Assembly: GCA_905201055.1 (NCBI GenBank)
Contig: CAJKMT010000057.1
Coordinates: 1 to 7,874, forward strand
Direction: 5' to 3'
Source: an uncultured Sutterella sp.
Lineage (GTDB): Bacteria; Pseudomonadota; Gammaproteobacteria; Burkholderiales; Burkholderiaceae_F
DNA length: 7,874 nt
Every line of letters starts with the position of its first letter. Position 1 is the first letter of the stretch. The notes beneath the pieces were generated by a model, which was not told where the DNA came from, ran no database searches, and saw only the letters and a program-made list of their open reading frames with translations. The position numbers were made by a program, and so were the translations under genes. Shown in pieces: positions 1-5,817 of the stretch.

Positions 1-25
1 ATTGCTAACAATCACGATAAATAAA

Positions 26-58
26 AGCTTGCGACTTTAGTCGCGAGTTATTTACGTT
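26..58. terminator. Candidate bidirectional terminator hairpin upstream of purN
   Basis: Bases 28-35 (CTTGCGAC) pair with 40-47 (GTCGCGAG) around a TTTA loop, with one G-T pair. The stem can be extended by two weaker pairs to 26-49. It is followed on the plus strand by a T-rich stretch (TTATTTACGTTT). On the minus strand it runs into CTTTTATTTATC, which is the better U-tract. It probably ends transcription of a gene left of the window, on one or both strands. Because the neighbouring gene is not visible, this stays a candidate. Confidence 0.4.
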
Positions 59-190
59 TAGTCTGAATTGTTTTCAAAGGGGCAACTGTAAGCGCTATTA
101 GTCGCTCATTCAATAATTATTTCTATCGCTACCAATATTCAGGTCAATGAGTCGGTAGAATTCGACAATATCATTGTATTTTTTGAAAAA
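59..190 (+). other. Non-coding leader region of purN
   Basis: No open reading frame, tRNA or recognisable riboswitch is visible here. The only promoter-like element I can point to is TAGAAT at 156-161, which matches the sigma-70 -10 hexamer at five of six positions. No good -35 hexamer lies 16-18 nt upstream of it. No PurR-type box (ACGCAAACGTTTGCGT) is present. The octamer TTAGTCGC occurs at 98-105 and also inside the hairpin at 37-44. The last bases before the purN start are A/T only apart from one G, with no Shine-Dalgarno sequence. Confidence 0.35.
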
Positions 191-844
191 ATGAAAAAAA
201 TCGTCGTTTTAATTTCCGGTCGCGGGAGCAATTTTGTTGCAATTGAAGAATGCGCTTTGCGTGAAGATTGGGAGCACAAGATCGGTGCCAAAATTGTTGC
301 CGTCATTTCCAATAGGCCTGAGGCCAAGGGCCTGGATCTTGCCAAGGGTTACGGCATTGATGCTCTTTGCGTTGATCATAAGCTCTTTGACACTCGAGAG
401 GCGTTCGAAGAAAAGCTCTATGAAGTGATTTCTCGCTATGAGCCGGACCTTATTGTTTTGGCCGGTTTCATGCGGATTCTGACTGCCGGTTTTGTTGACC
501 GCTTTGAGGGGAAAATTCTTAATATTCATCCGGCGTTGCTTCCTTCTTTTAAGGGGCTTGACACTCATCAAAGAGCCATCGATGCCGGTGTCCGCATGGC
601 GGGGACCACGGTTCACTTTGTAACTGCCGCGTTGGATGGCGGCGCTATCATCGCCCAAGCGGCGGTTCCCGTTTTGCCGAGCGATGACGCGCACACCCTC
701 GCTGATCGTGTGTTGATCTATGAACACCAAATATATTCCCGCGCGGTTAAAGCTTGTGTGACCGGTCGCGTGCGCTATGAAAATGAACGGGCCGTGATGG
801 ACAATGAAACGGCACTGGAACTGACCTTGTTCGGACAGGCATAA
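191..844 (+). CDS. purN: Phosphoribosylglycinamide formyltransferase PurN (GART)
   Basis: Cytoplasmic enzyme of de novo purine synthesis. It transfers the formyl group of 10-formyltetrahydrofolate to GAR, giving FGAR. The 217-residue product is close to the usual length (about 212 in E. coli). Visible landmarks are the N-terminal strand and phosphate-binding loop VVLISGRGSN (residues 5-14), the core AGFMRIL (91-97), the catalytic motif NIHPALLPSF (111-120, with catalytic Asn111 and His113), and LDGG with Asp149 in the place of the family's catalytic Asp. All catalytic residues are present. The ATG at 191 gives the standard N-terminus directly before the first strand, but it has no Shine-Dalgarno and lies in a TTTTTTGAAAAA context. 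The next gene starts 3 nt after the stop, so the two are probably co-transcribed. Confidence 0.97.
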   Translation: MKKIVVLISGRGSNFVAIEECALREDWEHKIGAKIVAVISNRPEAKGLDLAKGYGIDALCVDHKLFDTREAFEEKLYEVISRYEPDLIVLAGFMRILTAGFVDRFEGKILNIHPALLPSFKGLDTHQRAIDAGVRMAGTTVHFVTAALDGGAIIAQAAVPVLPSDDAHTLADRVLIYEHQIYSRAVKACVTGRVRYENERAVMDNETALELTLFGQA

Positions 845-847
845 ATC

Positions 848-2317
848 ATGCAGGAAAAAAGAAGAACACCCCGCCGAGAGCCTGCGGGTACGCAGCGCCA
901 TTTAACCGAGCGGCAGCGCGCAGCGCGCAGCCGTCAGCTTCGCGAAAGCCGCGCAATGACTAAAGAAGAGCGCAGGCAAAAGTCCGGAGCTCACCTTGAT
1001 ATTGAACATCGTCAGACGCGCTCGGGCGGCCCGCGCATCACGGGGCTTATCGTCGAAGAGCTGGGCAAGGCTTTGGCAACCGTTTTAAAGCTCGACGGTC
1101 CCGCCGATGTGCTGATGAGCCGCTTTTTCAGACTCAATCACAAGCTGGGCTCACGCGACAGAAGCATTATTGCGGAGGCGATTTTCTACACGCTCAGACA
1201 TCTTTCGACAATTGCCTGGCAGATGAAGCCGATTGTGCCGGTTCGTGCGCCGAGATTGACCGCAATGGTGGCCCTGGCTCGAATTTACGGACGTGACGCT
1301 CTTGATGAAAAGACGGTGGGCAATGATGCGGGTCCCTTGGACAATATTCTTCGCAGTAAGCCCGAAAAAGCCACGGCTTTTGTGCAGTCGGAGTTGCCTT
1401 ATTGGCTCTACGAAAGATTGAACACTCAATTTGGTGACGAGGCACCGGCTCTCTTTGAATCGATGAAAGAGGGGGCGCCGCTTGATTTGCGCGTTAACCT
1501 CTTGAAGGCAAAACGTGAAGAAGTTATGAAAGAGCTGGCTGACCATGGTGTGACCGCCCTGGAAACGCCCATGTCGCCTGACGGTGTGCGTCTGATGACT
1601 AAGCCCGGGTTGACCGCATGGCCGATTTATCGCGAAGGCAAGATTGATGTTCAGGATGAAGGCAGTCAGTTGATTGCCCGTCTTGTGCAGCCTAAGCGCG
1701 GAGAAATGGTCTGCGACTTTTGCGCCGGTGCCGGTGGTAAAACCTTGGCTTTGGGCGCACTCATGCGCTCGACCGGCAGACTTTACGCATTTGATGTGAA
1801 CGAAAAGCGCCTGGCGGGACTGACGCCTCGCATGCGCCGTGCCGGGTTAAGCAATGTGCACCCGATTGCCATTAAGACCGAACGTGATGTGCGAGTCAAA
1901 CGTTTGGCCGGTAAGTTTGATCGGGTACTGGTGGATGCGCCCTGTTCAGGTACCGGCACTTTGCGCCGCAACCCCGATTTGCGCTGGCGCATGAGTGAAG
2001 AGGAATTGGCCCGCATTAACGCGATTCAGGCTAATGTCCTTGAGTCCGCCAGCCGCCTGGTGAAGTCAGGGGGGCGCCTCGTCTATGCGACCTGCTCTTT
2101 GCTTAAAGTCGAAAATCAGGATGTGGTGGAAGCCTTTTTGGCCAAGCACCCTGAGTACCAAATCATGGATGCCACCGAGGTGCTCGCCAAACAGGGGGTT
2201 AATCTCCCAGAGTGCGCCAAAGCGCATGCTCCCTACTTTGTGATGGCGCCGCATCAAAGCGGAACCGACGGGTTCTTCGGTGCGGTGTTAGTCAAAAAAG
2301 ACACCGACGAGCATTAA
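848..2317 (+). CDS. RsmB/NOP-family (Fmu/Sun-like) RNA cytosine-C5 methyltransferase
   Basis: A SAM-dependent methyltransferase of the NOL1/NOP2/Sun family, expected to form m5C in RNA, most likely 16S rRNA. The 489 residues contain, in order: a basic, low-complexity tail (1-60, 18 Arg/Lys); a NusB-like helical region (about 65-170, with LGSRDRSIIAEAIFYTLR at 100-117); an RNA-binding segment (about 211-275, LRVNLLKAKR to DEGSQ); and the catalytic domain. The last shows SAM motif I DFCAGAGGKT (290-299), acidic Asp316 in AFDVNEKR, motif IV DAPCSGTG (Cys366) and motif VI YATCS (Cys416). Both family cysteines are present: the TCS one is the usual nucleophile and the PCSGTG one assists product release. 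It is longer than E. coli RsmB (429), mostly because of the tail. The start at 848 has a weak ACAGG inside the end of purN. Met37 is an alternative start that would remove most of the tail. The exact target base, and whether this is the RsmB orthologue or a paralogue, cannot be decided here. Confidence 0.92.
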   Translation: MQEKRRTPRREPAGTQRHLTERQRAARSRQLRESRAMTKEERRQKSGAHLDIEHRQTRSGGPRITGLIVEELGKALATVLKLDGPADVLMSRFFRLNHKLGSRDRSIIAEAIFYTLRHLSTIAWQMKPIVPVRAPRLTAMVALARIYGRDALDEKTVGNDAGPLDNILRSKPEKATAFVQSELPYWLYERLNTQFGDEAPALFESMKEGAPLDLRVNLLKAKREEVMKELADHGVTALETPMSPDGVRLMTKPGLTAWPIYREGKIDVQDEGSQLIARLVQPKRGEMVCDFCAGAGGKTLALGALMRSTGRLYAFDVNEKRLAGLTPRMRRAGLSNVHPIAIKTERDVRVKRLAGKFDRVLVDAPCSGTGTLRRNPDLRWRMSEEELARINAIQANVLESASRLVKSGGRLVYATCSLLKVENQDVVEAFLAKHPEYQIMDATEVLAKQGVNLPECAKAHAPYFVMAPHQSGTDGFFGAVLVKKDTDEH

Positions 2318-2337
2318 TCTTTGGCTTAAAATCTAAG

Positions 2338-2367
2338 ACGCCCGCTTGAAAAAAAGCGGGCGTTCTT
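2338..2367 (+). terminator. Intrinsic terminator after the purN-methyltransferase unit
   Basis: A perfect 10-bp G+C-rich stem, ACGCCCGCTT (2338-2347) with AAGCGGGCGT (2354-2363), closes a 6-nt GAAAAA loop and is followed by TTCTT. It lies 20 nt after the methyltransferase stop and should end the two-gene unit. The minus-strand side has no U-run directly after the stem, so it probably works only on the plus strand. Confidence 0.88.
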
Positions 2368-2388
2368 ACGTCAAGGTGTCGCACTCCA

Positions 2389-3612
2389 ATGCTTTTCAGT
2401 GTTCCTAAATCTTTGGCATTTTTACTGGCCATGTGTTCCATGGTGGGACCCTTGTCGGCCAACACTTATATGCCGGGATTGGGGATGATTGCCGAAGAGT
2501 TTGCTGTGAGCGAAGTCGCTGCCTACCAGACTCTCTCGAGCTACCTCTTGTGTTTTGCGCTTTCCTCGCTTTTTGTCGGTGCGATTTCCGACAGCCTCGG
2601 CCGACGTCCCGTCATGATGGGCGGGCTTTGTCTCTACAGTCTTTCGTGCCTGATCTGTGCCGTCAGTTTTAACTACGAGTCTTTTTTAATCGGCCGTATT
2701 TCGATGGGAATTTTTGCCAGTACCGGAACGGTGTTGGCAATGGCGGTTACTCGTGATTTATTCAGCGGCCGTCAGGCTCAGGAACTCACGAGTTTAATCG
2801 CAGTGATTTTTGCTCTGGCGCCCGCTTTTGCGCCGATCATCGGCGGCTGGCTGGTCGTGCTTTTCGGTTGGCGCAGTGTATTTATCTTTTTGGCAGGTTT
2901 TGCCCTTTTGATGGCATGTATCACTTATTTCCTGCTCCATGAGACTCATCCCCCGGGAAAAAGAACCGAGTTTCATTTTGTGCCGCTGACGACAACGTAC
3001 GTACATTCCTTCAAAAATGTTGCCTTTACTGCCGGCGTGTTTTGTAACGGTTTTGTTTTTATGGGGTCAATTCTTTTTTCAGCAGGCGCACCCGACTATG
3101 TGGAAAATGTCATGGGAATGGGTGTGACGGATTTCGGTTACCTGATGCTGCCGCTTATCGGTTTTTCTGTGACGGGTTCCATTTTCTGTACAAAAATCGC
3201 GGCCTATTTCGGTGAAGTCAAAGCGGTTTGGATACAGATTGCCCTGATGTATCTGGCGGGTATCGGCGGCGTCTGCATGAACTATTTCTGGCATGTGCCT
3301 TATCCTCTCTGCCTGATTGCGGTGATTGTCTACAGCACAGCCATGAGCGTGATTCGTCCGATCATGACGGTTTATAACCTGGATTACTTTCCGCAAAACA
3401 GGGGAATGGCGGCAAGCATACAGCAATTTTTCCAAACGTCGGCTTTCGCCATTTGCGCGGCGCTTTGGGTGCCGATCGTGATGGGCGAAGCCTGGAAGTA
3501 CGATTTGGTCCTTTTATTCTGCGGCGTGATGGTCAGCGTCACCTGGGTGATCGTGCTTAAGACCCGTACAAGGTGCCTGCCGCCGGATTTTTCCTCAGAG
3601 AATCGTCAGTAA
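2389..3612 (+). CDS. MFS transporter, Bcr/CflA-like drug exporter (DHA1 type)
   Basis: Inner-membrane protein expected to export small hydrophobic compounds in exchange for protons. At 407 residues it has the usual length of the family, and its hydrophobicity pattern fits 12 membrane helices. Diagnostic pieces are SANTYMPGLGMIAEEF (23-38, the counterpart of the Bcr/CflA 'D-Y-LPA-P-I' start of helix 1), loop 2-3 motif A GAISDSLGRRP (64-74, with Asp68 and the Arg pair 72-73), and APAFAPIIGGWL (144-155, antiporter motif C region in helix 5). The start at 2389 has AAGGTG at 2373-2378, 10 nt upstream, and places helix 1 directly after a short tail. The 3' end overlaps the convergent AEC permease gene by 18 nt. 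The substrate is unknown. Members of this family are often annotated for bicyclomycin, chloramphenicol or sulfonamide, but nothing in the sequence singles one out. Confidence 0.88.
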   Translation: MLFSVPKSLAFLLAMCSMVGPLSANTYMPGLGMIAEEFAVSEVAAYQTLSSYLLCFALSSLFVGAISDSLGRRPVMMGGLCLYSLSCLICAVSFNYESFLIGRISMGIFASTGTVLAMAVTRDLFSGRQAQELTSLIAVIFALAPAFAPIIGGWLVVLFGWRSVFIFLAGFALLMACITYFLLHETHPPGKRTEFHFVPLTTTYVHSFKNVAFTAGVFCNGFVFMGSILFSAGAPDYVENVMGMGVTDFGYLMLPLIGFSVTGSIFCTKIAAYFGEVKAVWIQIALMYLAGIGGVCMNYFWHVPYPLCLIAVIVYSTAMSVIRPIMTVYNLDYFPQNRGMAASIQQFFQTSAFAICAALWVPIVMGEAWKYDLVLLFCGVMVSVTWVIVLKTRTRCLPPDFSSENRQ

Positions 3613-4491
3613 CGCCGACACAATCACCACGCTGCAGGCGACCGATAACGAATTAAGGTTAGCGGCCATTGAAGGATTGCATTTGGCTTTAATGCAGAAA
3701 ATCAATCCCACAACCGGCACCGGTGCCCAGGCAATCAGTGCAAGAATCTTGCAGATTTCATGCGGGAAGGGCAGCAGGTAGTACATGGCAAGCGACATCA
3801 CTAGCGACCCTGCGAGACGAATGGCCAAAAGGCGCAGCAATTCTTTGAGCTGCTCGGCGGGCATCGCAAATCGAATGCTCTGCCCCAGCAAAATCATGGC
3901 AAGAAAGGCATTGGCATTGGCCCCGATCTGAGCCCAGTCCACAATGGTTTTCGGGAAAGAAACTCCCAAAACTGCCAGCACCAGCATGACAAAATAAGAG
4001 CAAATCGGACCGGAGCTGAACATGCGCTTGAGAATTGTTTTGACAAGCGTGATGCCTGTGCCGGTGCCTGAGCCAAGCGCATAGGTGGTGCCGGTGCACA
4101 TGATGGAATTGCCGATATCGAATAAGCAAATCGATAAAAAGCCCACCGGCGTGACAAAGGACTGCAGAAACGGCATCACGAATGTGCCGACGTTAAAGCC
4201 TGACAAATTGAGCATATCAAAGAGTCTTTTTTCGGGGCACCGGTAAGTAATGAGGCAGGCGACGCCAATCATGAAAAAGTTTGTCAGAAGCCCCAGACCG
4301 ATTAACCAGAGATAACTCCACTCAAGGTGCAGGCCGTTGAGACAAACCAGAATCAGGCAGGGCAATGTGACATAAAGCAGAAGACCGGAGAGCGCGTGAA
4401 CGGTATCTTCTTTGAGCACGTGGGCACGTTTGAGAAAATAGCCGATGAAAATAAAGAGTACGAATCCGAGAACTTTGATGAGACCGTCCAC
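3595..4491 (-). CDS. AEC-family (auxin efflux carrier-like) permease
   Basis: Integral inner-membrane transporter of the AEC/malonate-transporter superfamily. Bacterial members carry organic acids such as malonate or malate, though most are uncharacterised. The 298-residue protein has the family length and about ten hydrophobic segments arranged as two halves. Recognisable features are the first helix pair with IGYFLKRAHVL (16-26), TLPCLIL with its Pro44 (42-48), and the crossover-type segment NLSGFNVGTFVMPFLQ (95-110) carrying the conserved Asn/Gly/Pro positions. A Gly/Thr-rich loop (GSGTGTG, 140-146) separates the halves. Translation starts at GTG (4491-4489), chosen because AAGGA lies 8 nt upstream (4504-4500) and the N-terminus then enters helix 1 as the family does. 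It is transcribed divergently from the ABC importer operon, and its 3' end overlaps the MFS gene. The substrate cannot be assigned. Confidence 0.85.
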   Translation of the reverse strand: MDGLIKVLGFVLFIFIGYFLKRAHVLKEDTVHALSGLLLYVTLPCLILVCLNGLHLEWSYLWLIGLGLLTNFFMIGVACLITYRCPEKRLFDMLNLSGFNVGTFVMPFLQSFVTPVGFLSICLFDIGNSIMCTGTTYALGSGTGTGITLVKTILKRMFSSGPICSYFVMLVLAVLGVSFPKTIVDWAQIGANANAFLAMILLGQSIRFAMPAEQLKELLRLLAIRLAGSLVMSLAMYYLLPFPHEICKILALIAWAPVPVVGLIFCIKAKCNPSMAANLNSLSVACSVVIVSALLTIL

Positions 4492-4524
4492 GTTACTATT
4501 CCTTGTCTGCAGTTTGAAGTAGGC

Positions 4525-4558
4525 ATTGTACGCTCAGAAAAACTTAAGTATCCGATAC
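4525..4558 (-). promoter_or_regulatory. Candidate promoter and operator for the AEC permease gene
   Basis: Read on the minus strand, TACAAT (4530-4525) matches the -10 hexamer at five of six positions. It would place the transcription start near 4518, leaving a leader of about 27 nt that contains the ribosome binding site. No good -35 hexamer stands at the right distance. That position is instead occupied by the palindrome GTATC-C-GATAC (4548-4558), which could be an activator or repressor site. The arms are only 5 bp, so chance is possible. Confidence 0.3.
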
Positions 4559-4585
4559 AAAAATGCCCGTTCGTCAGGTAAATAA

Positions 4586-4591
4586 GATAAT
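4586..4591 (+). promoter_or_regulatory. -10-like hexamer GATAAT upstream of the importer operon
   Basis: GATAAT matches TATAAT at five of six positions and lies in the A+T-rich divergent spacer. Transcription from it would start near 4598 and place the 24-bp palindrome inside a leader of about 78 nt. No clear -35 hexamer is found 16-18 nt upstream. A second -10-like hexamer, TAAAAT at 4641-4646, lies inside the palindrome. I cannot tell which, if either, is used. Confidence 0.25.
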
Positions 4592-4632
4592 TTGGCAAAA
4601 AGTAATAAAAAACAAACAATATTGTGCAAAGG

Positions 4633-4656
4633 ATTTTTCCTAAAATTAGGAAAAAT
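4633..4656. promoter_or_regulatory. 24-bp palindrome, likely operator of the ABC importer operon
   Basis: The arms ATTTTTCCTAA (4633-4643) and TTAGGAAAAAT (4646-4656) are perfect inverted repeats of 11 bp around an AA centre. The element lies 19 nt before the preferred start of the substrate-binding protein gene and includes a -10-like TAAAAT (4641-4646), so a bound regulator would block transcription. As RNA it could also fold into a 9-bp stem with a 6-nt loop. It is not a Fur box (GATAATGATAATCATTATC), and its half-sites point the opposite way to those of a DtxR/IdeR box (TTAGG...CCTAA). I do not recognise the regulator. Confidence 0.5.
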
Positions 4657-4675
4657 GAGTGACGGGGGCGTGCGT

Positions 4676-5812
4676 ATGTTTAATTCTGAAAGACGATTTT
4701 ATTTAAAAGCGGCGGCAGCGGCGACGCTCAGTTTGAATTGGCCGACGCTTGCCTTTTCTCAAACGCCTTTTTTGCAGTTAACTGACCTTGCCGGCCGTTC
4801 TGTTGTTCTGAGCAGAATGCCGCAGCGTTTTGTGGTGGCCAATTACATTGCCAATTTTCTTTTTGTCGGCGGCGCAAAAGCGGTTGATCAAATTGTCGGA
4901 ATCACGGCTGACGGATGGGAAAGCACGCGTTACGCCGAATACGTTCGCCTGACGCAGGCCTTTGCTCAGCTAAAGAATATCCCGAGCATCGGAGGCTATC
5001 ATGATGACATTCTCAATACTGAAAAGATTCTTTCGCTCAAACCCGATGTGGTGATCCTGGGACAAACTCAGTATGCGCAAAATGCGCAAAGGCTTCGTTT
5101 ACTGGAAAAAGCAGGCATTGCGGTTGTTGTTCTTGACTACCACGCAATGACCCTGCAAAACCATGTTAAAAGCACGCAACTGCTTGGAAAATTGCTCAAT
5201 CGTGAAAGTGTCGCCGAAGAGCAAATCAATCGTTACACCGAGACCATTCAAACCATCCAAACACGTATTGCCAAGGCAGATAACAAGGCGAAACAGGTGC
5301 CCGTTTATGTCGAATGCGGGAATTTAGGGGTCGGTTCCTATGGCAACTCCTACAATAAGACGGTCCTTTGGGGAGGAATTCTCAGGCGGCTGCAGGTCAA
5401 TAATATTGCTGCCGATATGCCGGCTCCGTACGCCTCATTGTCGCGGGAGTTTGTTTTGGCGAAAAATCCTGGAATTATTTTCATCGCGGGCAGTATTTGG
5501 CAAAATGCCGCAGAAAACGATCAAATGCGCATGGGATTAATGGTGCCGAGAACAGAGGCTTTGCAAAGACTGTCAGGCTTTATCCGGCGTCCTTTATGGG
5601 ATAGACTACAGGCGGTAAAAAACAACCGGGTTTACGGCGTTGATCACGGAAGTCTGCGTTCGATGCTTGATTACACTTTTTCGCTTTTTATGGCCCAGGT
5701 GATTTATCCCGGCTTATTTGATGATTTTGATCCGGAAGCGGAAATTCACGCATTTTATAAACGCTATTTGCCTGAAGTCGATTCTTCGGGCACGTTTACT
5801 TTGAAACCTTAA
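4676..5812 (+). CDS. Tat-exported substrate-binding protein of a FecB/BtuF-type ABC importer
   Basis: Periplasmic binding protein (Peripla_BP_2-like fold) that would hand a metal chelate or similar ligand to the downstream permease. From the ATG at 4676 it has 378 residues. The N-terminus shows a twin-arginine signal, SERRFYLK (4-11), then a hydrophobic Ala/Leu stretch and a plausible cleavage after AFS (26-28). The mature part begins with the family opening LTDLAGRSVVLSRMPQRFVV (35-54) and contains IGGYHDDILNTEKILSLKPDVVILG (105-129), which lies in the N-terminal lobe before the linker helix. A later block GSYGNSYNKTVLWGG (220-234) and the C-terminal DHGSLRSMLDYTFSLF (323-338) also fit long members of this family. 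It is longer than the common 300-340 residues. Other in-frame starts are TTG 4592, ATG 4655 (AGGA only 3 nt away) and GTG 4670. I prefer 4676 (GGGGG 7 nt upstream) because it gives a compact Tat signal. Ferric siderophore, haem, cobalamin, nickel chelate or molybdate are all possible ligands. Confidence 0.88.
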   Translation: MFNSERRFYLKAAAAATLSLNWPTLAFSQTPFLQLTDLAGRSVVLSRMPQRFVVANYIANFLFVGGAKAVDQIVGITADGWESTRYAEYVRLTQAFAQLKNIPSIGGYHDDILNTEKILSLKPDVVILGQTQYAQNAQRLRLLEKAGIAVVVLDYHAMTLQNHVKSTQLLGKLLNRESVAEEQINRYTETIQTIQTRIAKADNKAKQVPVYVECGNLGVGSYGNSYNKTVLWGGILRRLQVNNIAADMPAPYASLSREFVLAKNPGIIFIAGSIWQNAAENDQMRMGLMVPRTEALQRLSGFIRRPLWDRLQAVKNNRVYGVDHGSLRSMLDYTFSLFMAQVIYPGLFDDFDPEAEIHAFYKRYLPEVDSSGTFTLKP

Positions 5813-5817
5813 ATTAC

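Noticed and set aside
1..40. Possible C-terminal end of an upstream plus-strand gene
   Set aside because: Frames stay open only to stops at about 24 or 40, giving 7-13 codons with no recognisable sequence. This is not enough to call.
98..105. Direct repeat TTAGTCGC, also at 37-44
   Set aside because: Two 8-bp copies 61 bp apart, one of them part of a hairpin, are too few and too short to call an iteron or operator array.
209..901. Long minus-strand open frame opposite purN
   Set aside because: It is antisense to a gene with full catalytic motifs, lacks a ribosome binding site and resembles no protein family.
910..935. Tandem GCGCAGCGCGCAG-like repeat near the methyltransferase start
   Set aside because: It encodes the Arg/Ala-rich tail (RQRAARSR). 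Low-complexity coding sequence explains it.
3716..3727. Perfect 12-bp palindrome GGCACCGGTGCC inside the AEC gene
   Set aside because: It lies in coding sequence and is explained by the Ala-Pro-Val-Pro-Val codons there. No regulatory context.
4580..4592. Possible Fur box around GATAAT before the importer operon
   Set aside because: Only one GATAAT hexamer is present. The adjacent hexamer AAATAA matches poorly and there is no inverted ATTATC, so a 19-bp Fur box is not supported.
4492..4675. Cobalamin or other riboswitch in the divergent spacer
   Set aside because: The spacer is short and A+T-rich, with no B12-box-like GCCACTG and no multi-helix structure that I can see.
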